From Chloroflexota bacterium (GTDB lineage Bacteria; Chloroflexota; Dehalococcoidia; Lucifugimonadales; JACPCL1): 64,000 nucleotides of DNA. Positions 56,881 to 64,000 of the stretch are shown here, in pieces; position 1 is the first letter of the stretch; each line of letters begins with the position of its first letter. The notes below the pieces were generated by a model. That model had not been told where the DNA came from, did not search any database, and saw only the letters and a program-made list of their open reading frames with translations. Location of the stretch: positions 136,333 through 200,332 of the forward strand of contig JACPCL010000029.1 in assembly GCA_016179765.1 (NCBI GenBank). Direction: 5' to 3'. The position numbers and the translations under genes were made by a program.

Positions 56881-59800
56881 CTACTCCATCTCGCCCCAGT
56901 TCTGGCCCAGCTTGACCTCTACCTTGAGGGGCACGTCTAGCTGCATGGCGGAGGGCATGAGGTCCAGGACGAGGCCCTTCATGGCTTCAAGCTCGTCGGG
57001 GGGGACCTCAAAGATGAGCTCGTCGTGGACCTGGAGCAACATGCGGCTGCGGAGGCGGTCGGTGGCCATCTGGCGGTGGAGGTTGATCATGGCGAGCTTG
57101 ATGAGGTCGGCGGCGGCGCCCTGGACGGGCATGTTGATGGCCATGCGCTCGGCGGCCTGGCGGACCTGGAAGTTGGAGTGGGCGATCTCTGGGATGTAGC
57201 GTCGGCGGCCCAGGAGGGTCTCCACGTAGCCCAGGCTGCGAGCTTTTCGCTTGGTCTGCTCTATGTAGTCCAGGATGCCGGGGTACTTGGCGAAGTAGCT
57301 GTTGATGAACTCCTGGCTCTGGTGCATGTCCATGTCGGTCTGCTGGGACATGCCGTGGGCCGATAGGCCGTAGATGATGCCAAAGTTCATGACCTTGGCC
57401 ATGCGCCGCATGTCCGGCGTGACCTGGCCCAGGGGGACGCCGTAGACCTGGGAGGCCGTGGAGGCGTGGATGTCCTCGCCGCGGTGGAAGGCGGCCAGGA
57501 GGCCTGGGTCCTGGGAGAGGTGGGCCAGGACGCGCAGCTCCACCTGGGAGTAGTCGGCGGCCAGGAGGCTCCAGCCGTCCGGGGCCAGGAAGGCGCGGCG
57601 GACCTCCCTGCCCAGGTCGGTGCGGATGGGGATGTTCTGGAGGTTGGGGTCGCTGGAGGAGAAGCGGCCGGTGGCGGAGCCGACCTGGTTGTAGCTGGTG
57701 TGGATGCGCCCGGTGCGGGGATTGACGAGGGTTGGCAGAGATTCCAGGTAGGTGGACTTGAGCTTGGTGAGCTGGCGGTACTCCAGGACGAGGTCCACCA
57801 CGGGATGGGCCTTGCGCACCTCCTCCAGGACGGCGGAGTCGGTGGAGTAGCCGGTTTTGGTGCGCCTGGGTGGGGGAAGGCCCATCTCTTTGAGCTTGGC
57901 GGGGGGCAGGAGCTTTTCAAAGAGCACCGTGGCAAGCTGCTGGGTGGAGTTGATGTTGAACTGCTGGCCGGCCTCCTGGTAGATGGCCTCCTCCAGGGTG
58001 TGAATCTGCTGGGTGAGGGCCTCGGACATGCGGGTGAGGCGGGCCTTGTCCACGAGGATGCCGTTGCGCTGCATCGCCACCAGGACGGGCACCAGGGGGA
58101 GCTCCACGTCGCGCAGGATGGCCTCGCCGTGGACGCTGGCTACCAGGGGTTCCAGGGCGAGGCGGAGACGCCAGGTCATGTCGGCGTCGGCGGCGGAGTA
58201 GCGGGCCGCCTGGTCTATGGGCGCCTGGGCAAAGGTGATCTGCTTGCGTCCGCTGCCGATGAGGGCGCTGATGGGGGTCATCTCTTCGTTGAGGAGCTGG
58301 AAGGCGAGCGCCTTGAGGCCGATGGCGCTGCGGCCCGCGATGTGCGCGCCGATCATGGTGTCAAAGTCCAGGCCAGCCACGTCAACGTCGTTTTCCGCAA
58401 GCACCATCAGGTCAAAGTTGGCGTTGTGGGCGGTCTTTTTGACGGCTGGGTCCGCAAAGAGGGGTTTTATCGCTTCCAGCACGTCGGCCAGAGGCAACTG
58501 TAGGGGCGCTGACCTAACCCCCTCTGGCTCCCCCTTCCCTATGAGGGAAGGGGGAGGACTATTGTCAGGGGACACCCCTGAAATCCCGGCAGGGAACCCT
58601 GGGTTCCCTGCACCCTCCCGGTTTTCTTGGGAGATGATGTGTCCTACGGGCACGTACCAGGCGTGATGGGGCCTGGCGGCGAAGGAGAGGCCGACCAGGC
58701 GGGCGAGCATGGGGTCAAGGTTATCGGTCTCGGTGTCAAAGGCGAAGGAGCCGGCGGCGCGGAGGTCGGCCAGCATGGCCGAAAGGGCCTCGGCGGTGGC
58801 GACGGTGACGTAAGAGACAGGGGCGGACGCATCGGTCGCGCCCCTACCGGGGGCGGGAACTTCCAGGAGCATGCCCTGGACGGGGGGCAGGGCGATGGGT
58901 AGGGGCGCAGCATGCTGCGCCCCTACGGGGTCAGACGGCGCGCCGGGAGACGCGGGCGAGGCGACCTCGCCCCTACCGGGCGGGATGCGGGAGACGATGC
59001 TGGAGAACTCCATCTCGCGCAGGACGGCCAGGACATCGTCGCGACGGTAGTCGCCGAAGCGCATGCGCTCCAGGTCCAGGGCCACGGGCACATCCTTGAC
59101 GATGGTGCAGAGGCGCTTGCCCTGGACGGCCTGAGCTTGATGCTGCCGCAGGAGGTCCTGGATGCGCGGGGGCTTCACTTCATCCAGGCGCTGGTAGAGG
59201 GCCTCCAGGTCGCCGAAGTCGGTGATGAGCTTGATGGCGGTCTTGGGCCCGATGCCGGGCACGCCTGGGATGTTGTCGGAGGTATCGCCGGTGAGGGCTT
59301 TAACGTCGCACTGGGAGGCGGGACCCAGGCCGCCGTACCGCTCGCGGACGGCGGCCTCGTCGTAAATCTTGCGCTCCTGGACGGAGTAGTGGAGGGCGAC
59401 GCGCACCCAGGGAGTAACGAGCTGGAGGGTGTCGGTGTCGCCGGTGAGGATGACGGTCTCTAGCTGGGCCTGTTCGGCTTGCTGGCAGAGGGTGCCCAGG
59501 ACGTCGTCGGCCTCGTAGCCCTCCGCCTCATAGATGGGGATGCGGAAGGCCTCCACCAGGCGACGCACCTTGGGGAACTGGGCCTGGAGATCGGGCGCGG
59601 TCTCCGGGCGCTGGGCCTTGTACGCCTGGTATTCCAGGTGGCGGAAGGTGGGAGTGGGGAGGTCAAAGGCGATGGCGACGTGGGTGGGATGCCACTCGGA
59701 GAGGGCCTTGAGAAAGGCGTTGACGAAGCCGTAGACGCCGCTGACCACTTCGCCGGAGCGTGTGGTGAGGGCGCGGGTGCGCTCAATGGCGTGGTAGGCG

Positions 59801-59889
59801 CGGTGGACCATGGCGTGGCCGTCCATGAGCAGGAGGAGGGGCTTCTCATGGGGCAGGGGGGCCTGGGCGCTGGTGTTGCGGTTGGTCAT
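56881..59889 (-). CDS. polA: DNA polymerase I with two in-frame repeat insertions
   Basis: The protein is 1002 aa from ATG 59889; the open frame upstream is repeat sequence. Residues 1 to about 295 are the 5' nuclease (LLLLMDGHAMVHRAYHAIER, IPGVPGIGPKTAIKLITDFG). About 360-590 is the 3'-5' exonuclease with intact Exo I (FAFDTETD), II (NANFDLMVL) and III (YSAADADMTW). The rest is the polymerase: LLAADYSQVELRVLAHLSQD (motif A), MRRMAKVMNFGIIYGLSAHG (motif B), LLQVHDELIFEVP (motif C). Residues about 303-358 and 422-462 are not polymerase sequence but translated intergenic repeats. The enzyme serves Okazaki-fragment processing and repair, and all three active sites appear preserved. Confidence 0.95.
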   Translation of the reverse strand: MTNRNTSAQAPLPHEKPLLLLMDGHAMVHRAYHAIERTRALTTRSGEVVSGVYGFVNAFLKALSEWHPTHVAIAFDLPTPTFRHLEYQAYKAQRPETAPDLQAQFPKVRRLVEAFRIPIYEAEGYEADDVLGTLCQQAEQAQLETVILTGDTDTLQLVTPWVRVALHYSVQERKIYDEAAVRERYGGLGPASQCDVKALTGDTSDNIPGVPGIGPKTAIKLITDFGDLEALYQRLDEVKPPRIQDLLRQHQAQAVQGKRLCTIVKDVPVALDLERMRFGDYRRDDVLAVLREMEFSSIVSRIPPGRGEVASPASPGAPSDPVGAQHAAPLPIALPPVQGMLLEVPAPGRGATDASAPVSYVTVATAEALSAMLADLRAAGSFAFDTETDNLDPMLARLVGLSFAARPHHAWYVPVGHIISQENREGAGNPGFPAGISGVSPDNSPPPSLIGKGEPEGVRSAPLQLPLADVLEAIKPLFADPAVKKTAHNANFDLMVLAENDVDVAGLDFDTMIGAHIAGRSAIGLKALAFQLLNEEMTPISALIGSGRKQITFAQAPIDQAARYSAADADMTWRLRLALEPLVASVHGEAILRDVELPLVPVLVAMQRNGILVDKARLTRMSEALTQQIHTLEEAIYQEAGQQFNINSTQQLATVLFEKLLPPAKLKEMGLPPPRRTKTGYSTDSAVLEEVRKAHPVVDLVLEYRQLTKLKSTYLESLPTLVNPRTGRIHTSYNQVGSATGRFSSSDPNLQNIPIRTDLGREVRRAFLAPDGWSLLAADYSQVELRVLAHLSQDPGLLAAFHRGEDIHASTASQVYGVPLGQVTPDMRRMAKVMNFGIIYGLSAHGMSQQTDMDMHQSQEFINSYFAKYPGILDYIEQTKRKARSLGYVETLLGRRRYIPEIAHSNFQVRQAAERMAINMPVQGAAADLIKLAMINLHRQMATDRLRSRMLLQVHDELIFEVPPDELEAMKGLVLDLMPSAMQLDVPLKVEVKLGQNWGEME
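58507..58627. repeat. Intergenic repeat inside polA, exonuclease domain
   Basis: On the reverse strand GGGAGGGTGCAGGGAACCCA, GTTCCCTGCC, AGGGGTGTCCCCTGA, CCCCCTTCCCTCATAGGGAA and GGGGGTTAGGTCA follow the same order as the intergenic unit at 56743-56846. It adds about 40 codons between Exo I and Exo II without a stop. Confidence 0.85.
58820..58990. repeat. GTAGGGGCG hairpin repeats inside polA, interdomain linker
   Basis: Three hairpin-type units lie in the linker between the 5' nuclease and the 3'-5' exonuclease: GGTAGGGGCGAGGTCGCCTC near 58980, a perfect 28-nt palindrome with arms GTAGGGGCGCAGCA near 58900-58928, and GGTAGGGGCGCGACC near 58840. The same GTAGGGGC hairpins occur in gaps at 5389, 32528 and 36689. 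Confidence 0.8.
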
Positions 59890-59955
59890 ACCTAACCCCC
59901 TTGCCCCTTCCCCTTCGGCTGCGCTCAGGGCAGGCTCTAAAGGGAAGGGGGAAGA
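59890..59955. repeat. CCTAACCCCCTT repeat abutting the polA start codon
   Basis: ACCTAACCCCCTTGCCCC begins at the base next to the polA ATG; GGCTGCGCTCAGGGCAGGCT is nested inside, then AAAGGGAAGGGGG. On the coding strand it places GGGGGTTAGGT directly before ATG, so the repeat provides the ribosome-binding region. Confidence 0.75.
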
Positions 59956-59985
59956 TAGGGACGAAGATAGAGACAAGGCGGCACC

Positions 59986-59994
59986 ATTATAGCA
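59986..59994 (-). promoter_or_regulatory. Extended -10 of polA
   Basis: The reverse strand reads TGCTATAAT, 97 nt upstream of the ATG; the leader would consist mostly of the repeat. Confidence 0.55.
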
Positions 59995-60141
59995 GGGGGT
60001 GGTAAACCTGTTCCCCTGCATGTCTCGTCACGCAAAAGAAGACGTGATAGGATGCTGGCAGACACCTCCTGGCGCGATTCCCCTGTTTGGCCCATTAGGG
60101 AATGGGTACCTCCCTGGTGCGCCCATGTGGAAAGGAGGAAG

Positions 60142-63117
60142 ATGCCGGGCCTTGCATTTCGCACCTGTCCAGTGCTTGTGGGACGCGAGGCAGAGCTGGC
60201 GAAGCTTAATGACGTGCTCCACACCGCCATTGGAGGCCGTTGCGTGCTTGCGGCGGTCACCGGAGAGGCGGGTGTTGGAAAGAGCCGGCTGCTACGGGAA
60301 GCGGCGGCGGCAGGACGCGAGTTCCAGGTGCTGGCCGGATATTGCCGGGAGCAGGACCGTGACTACCCCTTCGCGCCTTTTGTAGAAGCCCTCCGGGAAC
60401 ACCTGCGCCGCAGTGGCGCCGCCGTGCGCATTCCCCCCGGGCCTGAAAACCACGCCCTGGCGTCCCTGCTGCCCGAACTGGCAACCCACCTCCCAAGTCC
60501 ACCCCTTGAATTGCCGCCGGAGCAGGAGAAGAGGCGGCGCTTTGAGGCGGTGACGGCCTTGCTGCGCCACTTGACGGCGAGACAACCCATATTGCTGCTC
60601 CTAGAAGACCTCCACTGGGCTGACACCACCAGCCTTGAGCTCCTTGAACTCTTGACCCGCAGGCTGGCCACAGACCGGGTCGCCATCATTGCTACAGCGC
60701 GCACTGATGAGCCCGGCAGCACGTTCGGCAGCGCCTTGGTGAGGCTACGCCGGGAGCGCCTCCTGGATGTGGAGATAGCCTTGGAGCCATTAGACCGGCA
60801 GGGCGTCTCGCTCATGCTGGAGCATATGCTCTCGCTCTCGCTATCTTCCGTGGTTACCCAGGCAGTGCACGAACGGACGGGCGGCAACCCCTTTTTCGTA
60901 GAGGAGCTGATAGCTGCTGCGCCGCCCGAGGACGCCACAGCCTGGCTGTCTCAGGAGGCCGCCGTACCCAAGACGGTGCGCGACACAGTACTCCAGCGGC
61001 TTCAACGCCTGGATGCCAATGTGCGGTTCGTCGCGAACGTTGCGGCGGTGTGCGGCCTGCGCTGGCCCTTTGAGTTGCTGGTGGCAGCCTGCGGTCTTCC
61101 AGAAGAGGACGTTCTCACCGCGGTGGAAGTCCTGGTGGAGCAGCAGGTGCTGGTAGAATGGCCCTCTGAAGGTCAGGCGGAGTTCGCCTTCCGTCATGCC
61201 CTGGTGCGAGAAGCCATCTACAGTCGCTTGCTCCTTCCCCGGAGACGGGCGCTTCACCGGTTGGTCGGAGAGGTTGGAGAAGCCCAGAAGGAGCGGCTGG
61301 GAGATGGGGACCTGGGCTACCACTTCCATGCTGGGCAGCAGTGGGAAAAGACGCTCCTCTATGCTGCGCGCGCTGGAGAGGCCGCCCGCGCGGTGCATGC
61401 CACCGCGGAAGCCCAACGGCACTACCGGCGGGCGCTGGACGCTGCAAAGGCGCTGCACACTCCCTCAGCGTCAGACCTGCACCGTCGGTGCGGCCAGTGC
61501 CTGGCCCTCCTTGGAGCTTTTGAGGCAGCAAAGGAGCATCTAGAGGAGGCGCTGCAAGGGGCGCGCCTCCAGGGTAACCTGCGACTGGAACAGGAGGCTC
61601 TTTACGACCTTGCTGGGCTGTACGCCAGCCGTGACTATAACCTGGGCAGGCAGATGGCTGAAGAGGCCCTGGCGCTGGCACGGAGAATCGGTGACTCACT
61701 GGGGGAGGCCCTGGCCCTGAACCGGCTTGGCAACATCCTGACAAACCTGCTTCATTTTGCGCAGGGGCGCGCCCTTCATGAGGAGGCGCTGCAGCGCTTC
61801 GCCGTGCTTAATGACCGCTGGGGGAGCGCTGACAGCCTTGACCTGATCGGTATGGCCCGGTATCTGTCTGGCGAGGTACCGGAGGCCCGGGCAGCCTTTG
61901 GGCAGGCTGCGATGATGTTCCAGGACTTGAACGACCCAGAGCGGGTGGCATCTGCCCTCACCAGCAGCGGCCTGTATCTGGCCGTCCTTGACGGCCCTTG
62001 CGGTACCGATGCTTCTCCTTCAAAGTGCCGCCAGGAGGTGGAGGCCGGCCTAGCCCTGTGCCGCCAGCTTGGCTGGCGCGCCGGCGAAATTTACGCCCTG
62101 GTAGCCCTTGCCTGTTTGGACGTAGCGGAAGGGCGGCATAGCGGAGCCCTACGGCTGGGGGAAAGTGCCCTTGCAATGGCTACGGAGATTGGGCACCACC
62201 AATGGAGCATCATCAGCCTGCTCACCCTTGGGCTTGTCCATGCTGACCTTTTTGACTTCCAGGGCGCGCTGTCGCACTTCAGCCCCGCTCTAGAAAGCGC
62301 CCGTGCTGGCGGGTTCTCCCAGTGGACGGAGCGCCTGGAGGCATGGGACGCGTATTGCCGCAGCAGGCTTAGGGTAGCTGGGGCGGTTATTGCCCTGCAA
62401 GGGATGGCGCCCGCTGACTTCCGGCCTTCCACCATAGGACAGCGGCGCGCACTCTGTGGGCTTATCCACCATCAGCTTGCAGCGGGGCGGGCAGCACAAG
62501 CCCTTGAGATGCTGGAAGGGATGCTGACAGGGGCCTCTGGCCCCAGGCCGTCGCCTCTGCTGCTGCTGTACGCCCAGGGGCTGGCGGCGGAAGGCAAGCG
62601 TGATGAGGCAGAGGCCACCCTTCTTGAGGCGCGCCGCTTGGCGCTGGAGTTCGGCCCCCGCTCCGTGTTGTGGCAGTGCGCTGCGGAGCGTTCGGCCCTG
62701 TGGCGAGACCAGGACGGACAGACCAGCAGCCAGGAAGCCCGCCTGGCCCGTACCGAGGTTGCCGCACTGGCAGCGTCGGTGGGGAGTGAGTCCCTACGTA
62801 GCGCGTTCCTCCATGCGCCTCAGGTGCGGCCCTGGGCAGGACCAGGGGGACGCAGCCGCACTGCCCTAGCCCCAGGCGTCCCGGGAGGGCTCACGGCGCG
62901 CGAGGGCGAGGTGGCGGTCTATGTCGCTCAGGGGCTCACCAATAAAGGGATAGCAGAACAACTTACCCTCTCGGAGAAAACCGTAGAGATGCACGTCAGC
63001 AGTTGTCTTGGCAAGCTGGGCTTCACATCTCGCACGCAACTGGCCGCGTGGGTCGTGGGTGAGCGCCTTGCCTCTATGTCCCAGGGAGCCGGCCAGCATC
63101 CTTACAGGGACGGGTAA
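60142..63117 (+). CDS. Large AAA/TPR/LuxR-type regulator
   Basis: The protein is 991 aa from ATG 60142 with AAAGGAGGAAG upstream. Residues about 1-300 are a STAND-type ATPase: VLVGREAELAKLNDVL, Walker A TGEAGVGKSRLLREAA and Walker B LLLLEDLHWADTTSLEL. About 390-850 are TPR-like helices (KEHLEEALQGARLQGNLRLE, GEALALNRLGNILTNL). The C-terminus is a LuxR HTH: GLTAREGEVAVYVAQGLTNK, IAEQLTLSEKTVEMHVSSCL and GKLGFTSRTQLAAWVV. Such regulators sense a signal through the ATPase/TPR part and activate nearby genes. The methyltransferase gene 92 nt downstream is a candidate target. Confidence 0.92.
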   Translation: MPGLAFRTCPVLVGREAELAKLNDVLHTAIGGRCVLAAVTGEAGVGKSRLLREAAAAGREFQVLAGYCREQDRDYPFAPFVEALREHLRRSGAAVRIPPGPENHALASLLPELATHLPSPPLELPPEQEKRRRFEAVTALLRHLTARQPILLLLEDLHWADTTSLELLELLTRRLATDRVAIIATARTDEPGSTFGSALVRLRRERLLDVEIALEPLDRQGVSLMLEHMLSLSLSSVVTQAVHERTGGNPFFVEELIAAAPPEDATAWLSQEAAVPKTVRDTVLQRLQRLDANVRFVANVAAVCGLRWPFELLVAACGLPEEDVLTAVEVLVEQQVLVEWPSEGQAEFAFRHALVREAIYSRLLLPRRRALHRLVGEVGEAQKERLGDGDLGYHFHAGQQWEKTLLYAARAGEAARAVHATAEAQRHYRRALDAAKALHTPSASDLHRRCGQCLALLGAFEAAKEHLEEALQGARLQGNLRLEQEALYDLAGLYASRDYNLGRQMAEEALALARRIGDSLGEALALNRLGNILTNLLHFAQGRALHEEALQRFAVLNDRWGSADSLDLIGMARYLSGEVPEARAAFGQAAMMFQDLNDPERVASALTSSGLYLAVLDGPCGTDASPSKCRQEVEAGLALCRQLGWRAGEIYALVALACLDVAEGRHSGALRLGESALAMATEIGHHQWSIISLLTLGLVHADLFDFQGALSHFSPALESARAGGFSQWTERLEAWDAYCRSRLRVAGAVIALQGMAPADFRPSTIGQRRALCGLIHHQLAAGRAAQALEMLEGMLTGASGPRPSPLLLLYAQGLAAEGKRDEAEATLLEARRLALEFGPRSVLWQCAAERSALWRDQDGQTSSQEARLARTEVAALAASVGSESLRSAFLHAPQVRPWAGPGGRSRTALAPGVPGGLTAREGEVAVYVAQGLTNKGIAEQLTLSEKTVEMHVSSCLGKLGFTSRTQLAAWVVGERLASMSQGAGQHPYRDG

Positions 63118-63209
63118 AGGGTCAATACAGGGGTATCCCCGTCGTACGTCCTGGCTGCGGGGGGTAACCTGCTCTTGCGCCGACTAAACACAAGAAGGAG
63201 GCAAGAGCC

Positions 63210-64000
63210 ATGACGACGCAGACCTTTGATCCTACCCGGTATAAGGAGACCACACGGCAACAGTGGCAAAACGCAGCGGAGGCCTGGCACCGATGGGGCC
63301 CGGTCCTCAAGGAGTGGCTGGGCCGAGCAACGGAGGCCATGCTCAACCTGGCCCAGGCCGGCCCGGGAAGCCGTGTCCTGGACGTGGCCGCTGGCGCTGG
63401 CGAGCCTGCCGTTACCATTGCCAAGCGAGTGGGACCGACGGGGTATGTCCTGGCAACGGACATCTCGTCCAACATCCTGGAGTACGCCAAGGCGGCGGCG
63501 CGGACCGCAGGCGTCTCCAACCTTGAGACACGGGTGATGGATGGCGAGAACCTGGACCTCCCCGACGCCGGCTTTGATATAGTAACGTCCCGGGTCGGCC
63601 TGATTTACTTCCCCAATCAGCAGCGAGCGCTCTCGGAGATGCGGAGGGTCTTGAAGCCTGGAGGACGGGTAGCGGCCATCGTGTACACCACGCCGGAGCG
63701 TAACCAGTTCTTCTCTGTTCCGGTTTCTATTATCCGTCGTAAGGCGCAACTCCCGCCGCCGCTGCCGGGTCAGCCTGGCCCCTTCAGCCTTGGAGGGCCG
63801 GGGGTGTTGGAGGAGGCCTACCGCCGCGCGGGCTTCCGGAATATCCACACCCAGGTTGTGGATGCTCCCTTGGGCTTGCCCTCGGCAGCGCAGTGCGTGC
63901 AGTTTGAGCGGGAGTCCTTTGGCGCTCTGCACCAGATGCTGTCGGGGCTGTCGCAGGGGGAGCAGGAGGCCGTGTGGCAGGAGATAGAGGGCGAACTGAA
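63210..64000 (+). CDS. Class I SAM-dependent methyltransferase (UbiE/COQ5-like), cut by window edge
   Basis: The frame is open from ATG 63210 (GAAGGAGG upstream) to the window edge, 263 codons. MTTQTFDPTRYKETTRQQWQ opens it. The SAM site is VLDVAAGAGEPAVTIAKRVG, then YVLATDISSNILEYAKAAAR, VMDGENLDLPDAGFDIVTSR and EMRRVLKPGGRVAAIVYTTP. The layout matches UbiE-like small-molecule or quinone methyltransferases. The C-terminal end is outside the window. Expression may depend on the LuxR-type regulator just upstream. Confidence 0.88.
   Translation, partial: MTTQTFDPTRYKETTRQQWQNAAEAWHRWGPVLKEWLGRATEAMLNLAQAGPGSRVLDVAAGAGEPAVTIAKRVGPTGYVLATDISSNILEYAKAAARTAGVSNLETRVMDGENLDLPDAGFDIVTSRVGLIYFPNQQRALSEMRRVLKPGGRVAAIVYTTPERNQFFSVPVSIIRRKAQLPPPLPGQPGPFSLGGPGVLEEAYRRAGFRNIHTQVVDAPLGLPSAAQCVQFERESFGALHQMLSGLSQGEQEAVWQEIEGEL

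Noticed and set aside
57466-58503. 345-codon plus-strand ORF opposite polA
   Set aside because: Shadow of the polymerase frame, rich in Gly, Val and Ala with no motifs.
59890-60021. 44-residue N-terminal extension of PolA
   Set aside because: It is encoded by the CCTAACCCC repeat; the 5' nuclease domain begins shortly after ATG 59889.
1-64000. CRISPR array
   Set aside because: Repeats here are dispersed or palindromic; no regularly spaced direct repeats with unique spacers and no cas genes were seen.

Overview
The window is a GC-rich bacterial chromosome segment from a bacterium that is most likely a member of the Chloroflexota, probably Dehalococcoidia or a close relative. The case rests on gene content: an archaeal-type FBP aldolase/phosphatase, a split transketolase, rsmD-coaD followed by a SepIVA-like coiled-coil gene, and many amidohydrolase, MmgE/PrpD, FAA-hydrolase and flavoprotein catabolic genes. 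It also rests on the very dense dispersed intergenic repeats. No ribosomal RNA or protein set is present, so the assignment is an inference.

Layout. 1-10 kb: class II aldolase (cut by the left edge), a repeat-filled gap, rsmD-coaD-sepIVA-like, an RNase HI-MoaC fusion, rdgB, FBP aldolase/phosphatase, a GNAT, and an operon of SppA-like peptidase with a ThDP enzyme. 10-20 kb: an uncharacterised protein, an AhbC-like and AhbD-like radical SAM pair, then a leftward catabolic run (D-aminoacylase, hydantoinase, MmgE/PrpD, nitroreductase stub). 19.5-21.7 kb: a SARP-type regulator divergent from a small membrane protein, a tautomerase and a DUF1059 protein, then tRNA-Val(GAC). 21.9-28.9 kb: split transketolase, thiol peroxidase, exported proteins (one broken lipoprotein gene), proC-yggT, DUF167 and a cobalamin adenosyltransferase. 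29-34.4 kb: histidine genes hisH, hisA, hisF and hisIE, interrupted by a methyltransferase, a higBA module whose toxin has an in-frame amber codon, and a HAD hydrolase. 34.4-36.5 kb: an AAA ATPase plus PIN-like protein pair and a Cys-rich HesB-type carrier. 36.7-42 kb: PHP phosphoesterase, FAA hydrolase, aldehyde dehydrogenase and flavoprotein. 42-44.3 kb: a gene-poor stretch with tRNA-3'-end-like remnants and a duplicated segment. 44.3-52.5 kb: housekeeping genes (IMPase, gamma-CA, argS, XerC/D recombinase, cytidylate-kinase-like, divergent SDR, YjbQ, prenyl synthase). 52.6-56.3 kb: an accessory island with an HGG-motif protein, VapBC and a two-gene restriction-modification system whose methylase carries a DCD-like N-terminal domain. 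56.9-64 kb: polA, a large AAA/TPR/LuxR regulator and a methyltransferase cut by the right edge.

The most striking property is the repeat load. At least four families of small non-autonomous repeats fill almost every intergenic gap. They nest in each other, lie directly against start and stop codons, supply stop codons and C-terminal tails to several genes, and have entered the polA reading frame twice without breaking it. Promoters repeatedly show an extended -10 of the form TGCTAYRAT, and three genes begin 8-9 nt after a -10 hexamer with no Shine-Dalgarno, which suggests leaderless transcripts. Many gene ends carry long, nearly perfect hairpins with 3-nt loops. The best candidates for undescribed biology are the repeat-invaded DNA polymerase I, the ATPase/PIN-like pair, the DCD-like methylase R-M system and the RNase HI-MoaC fusion.
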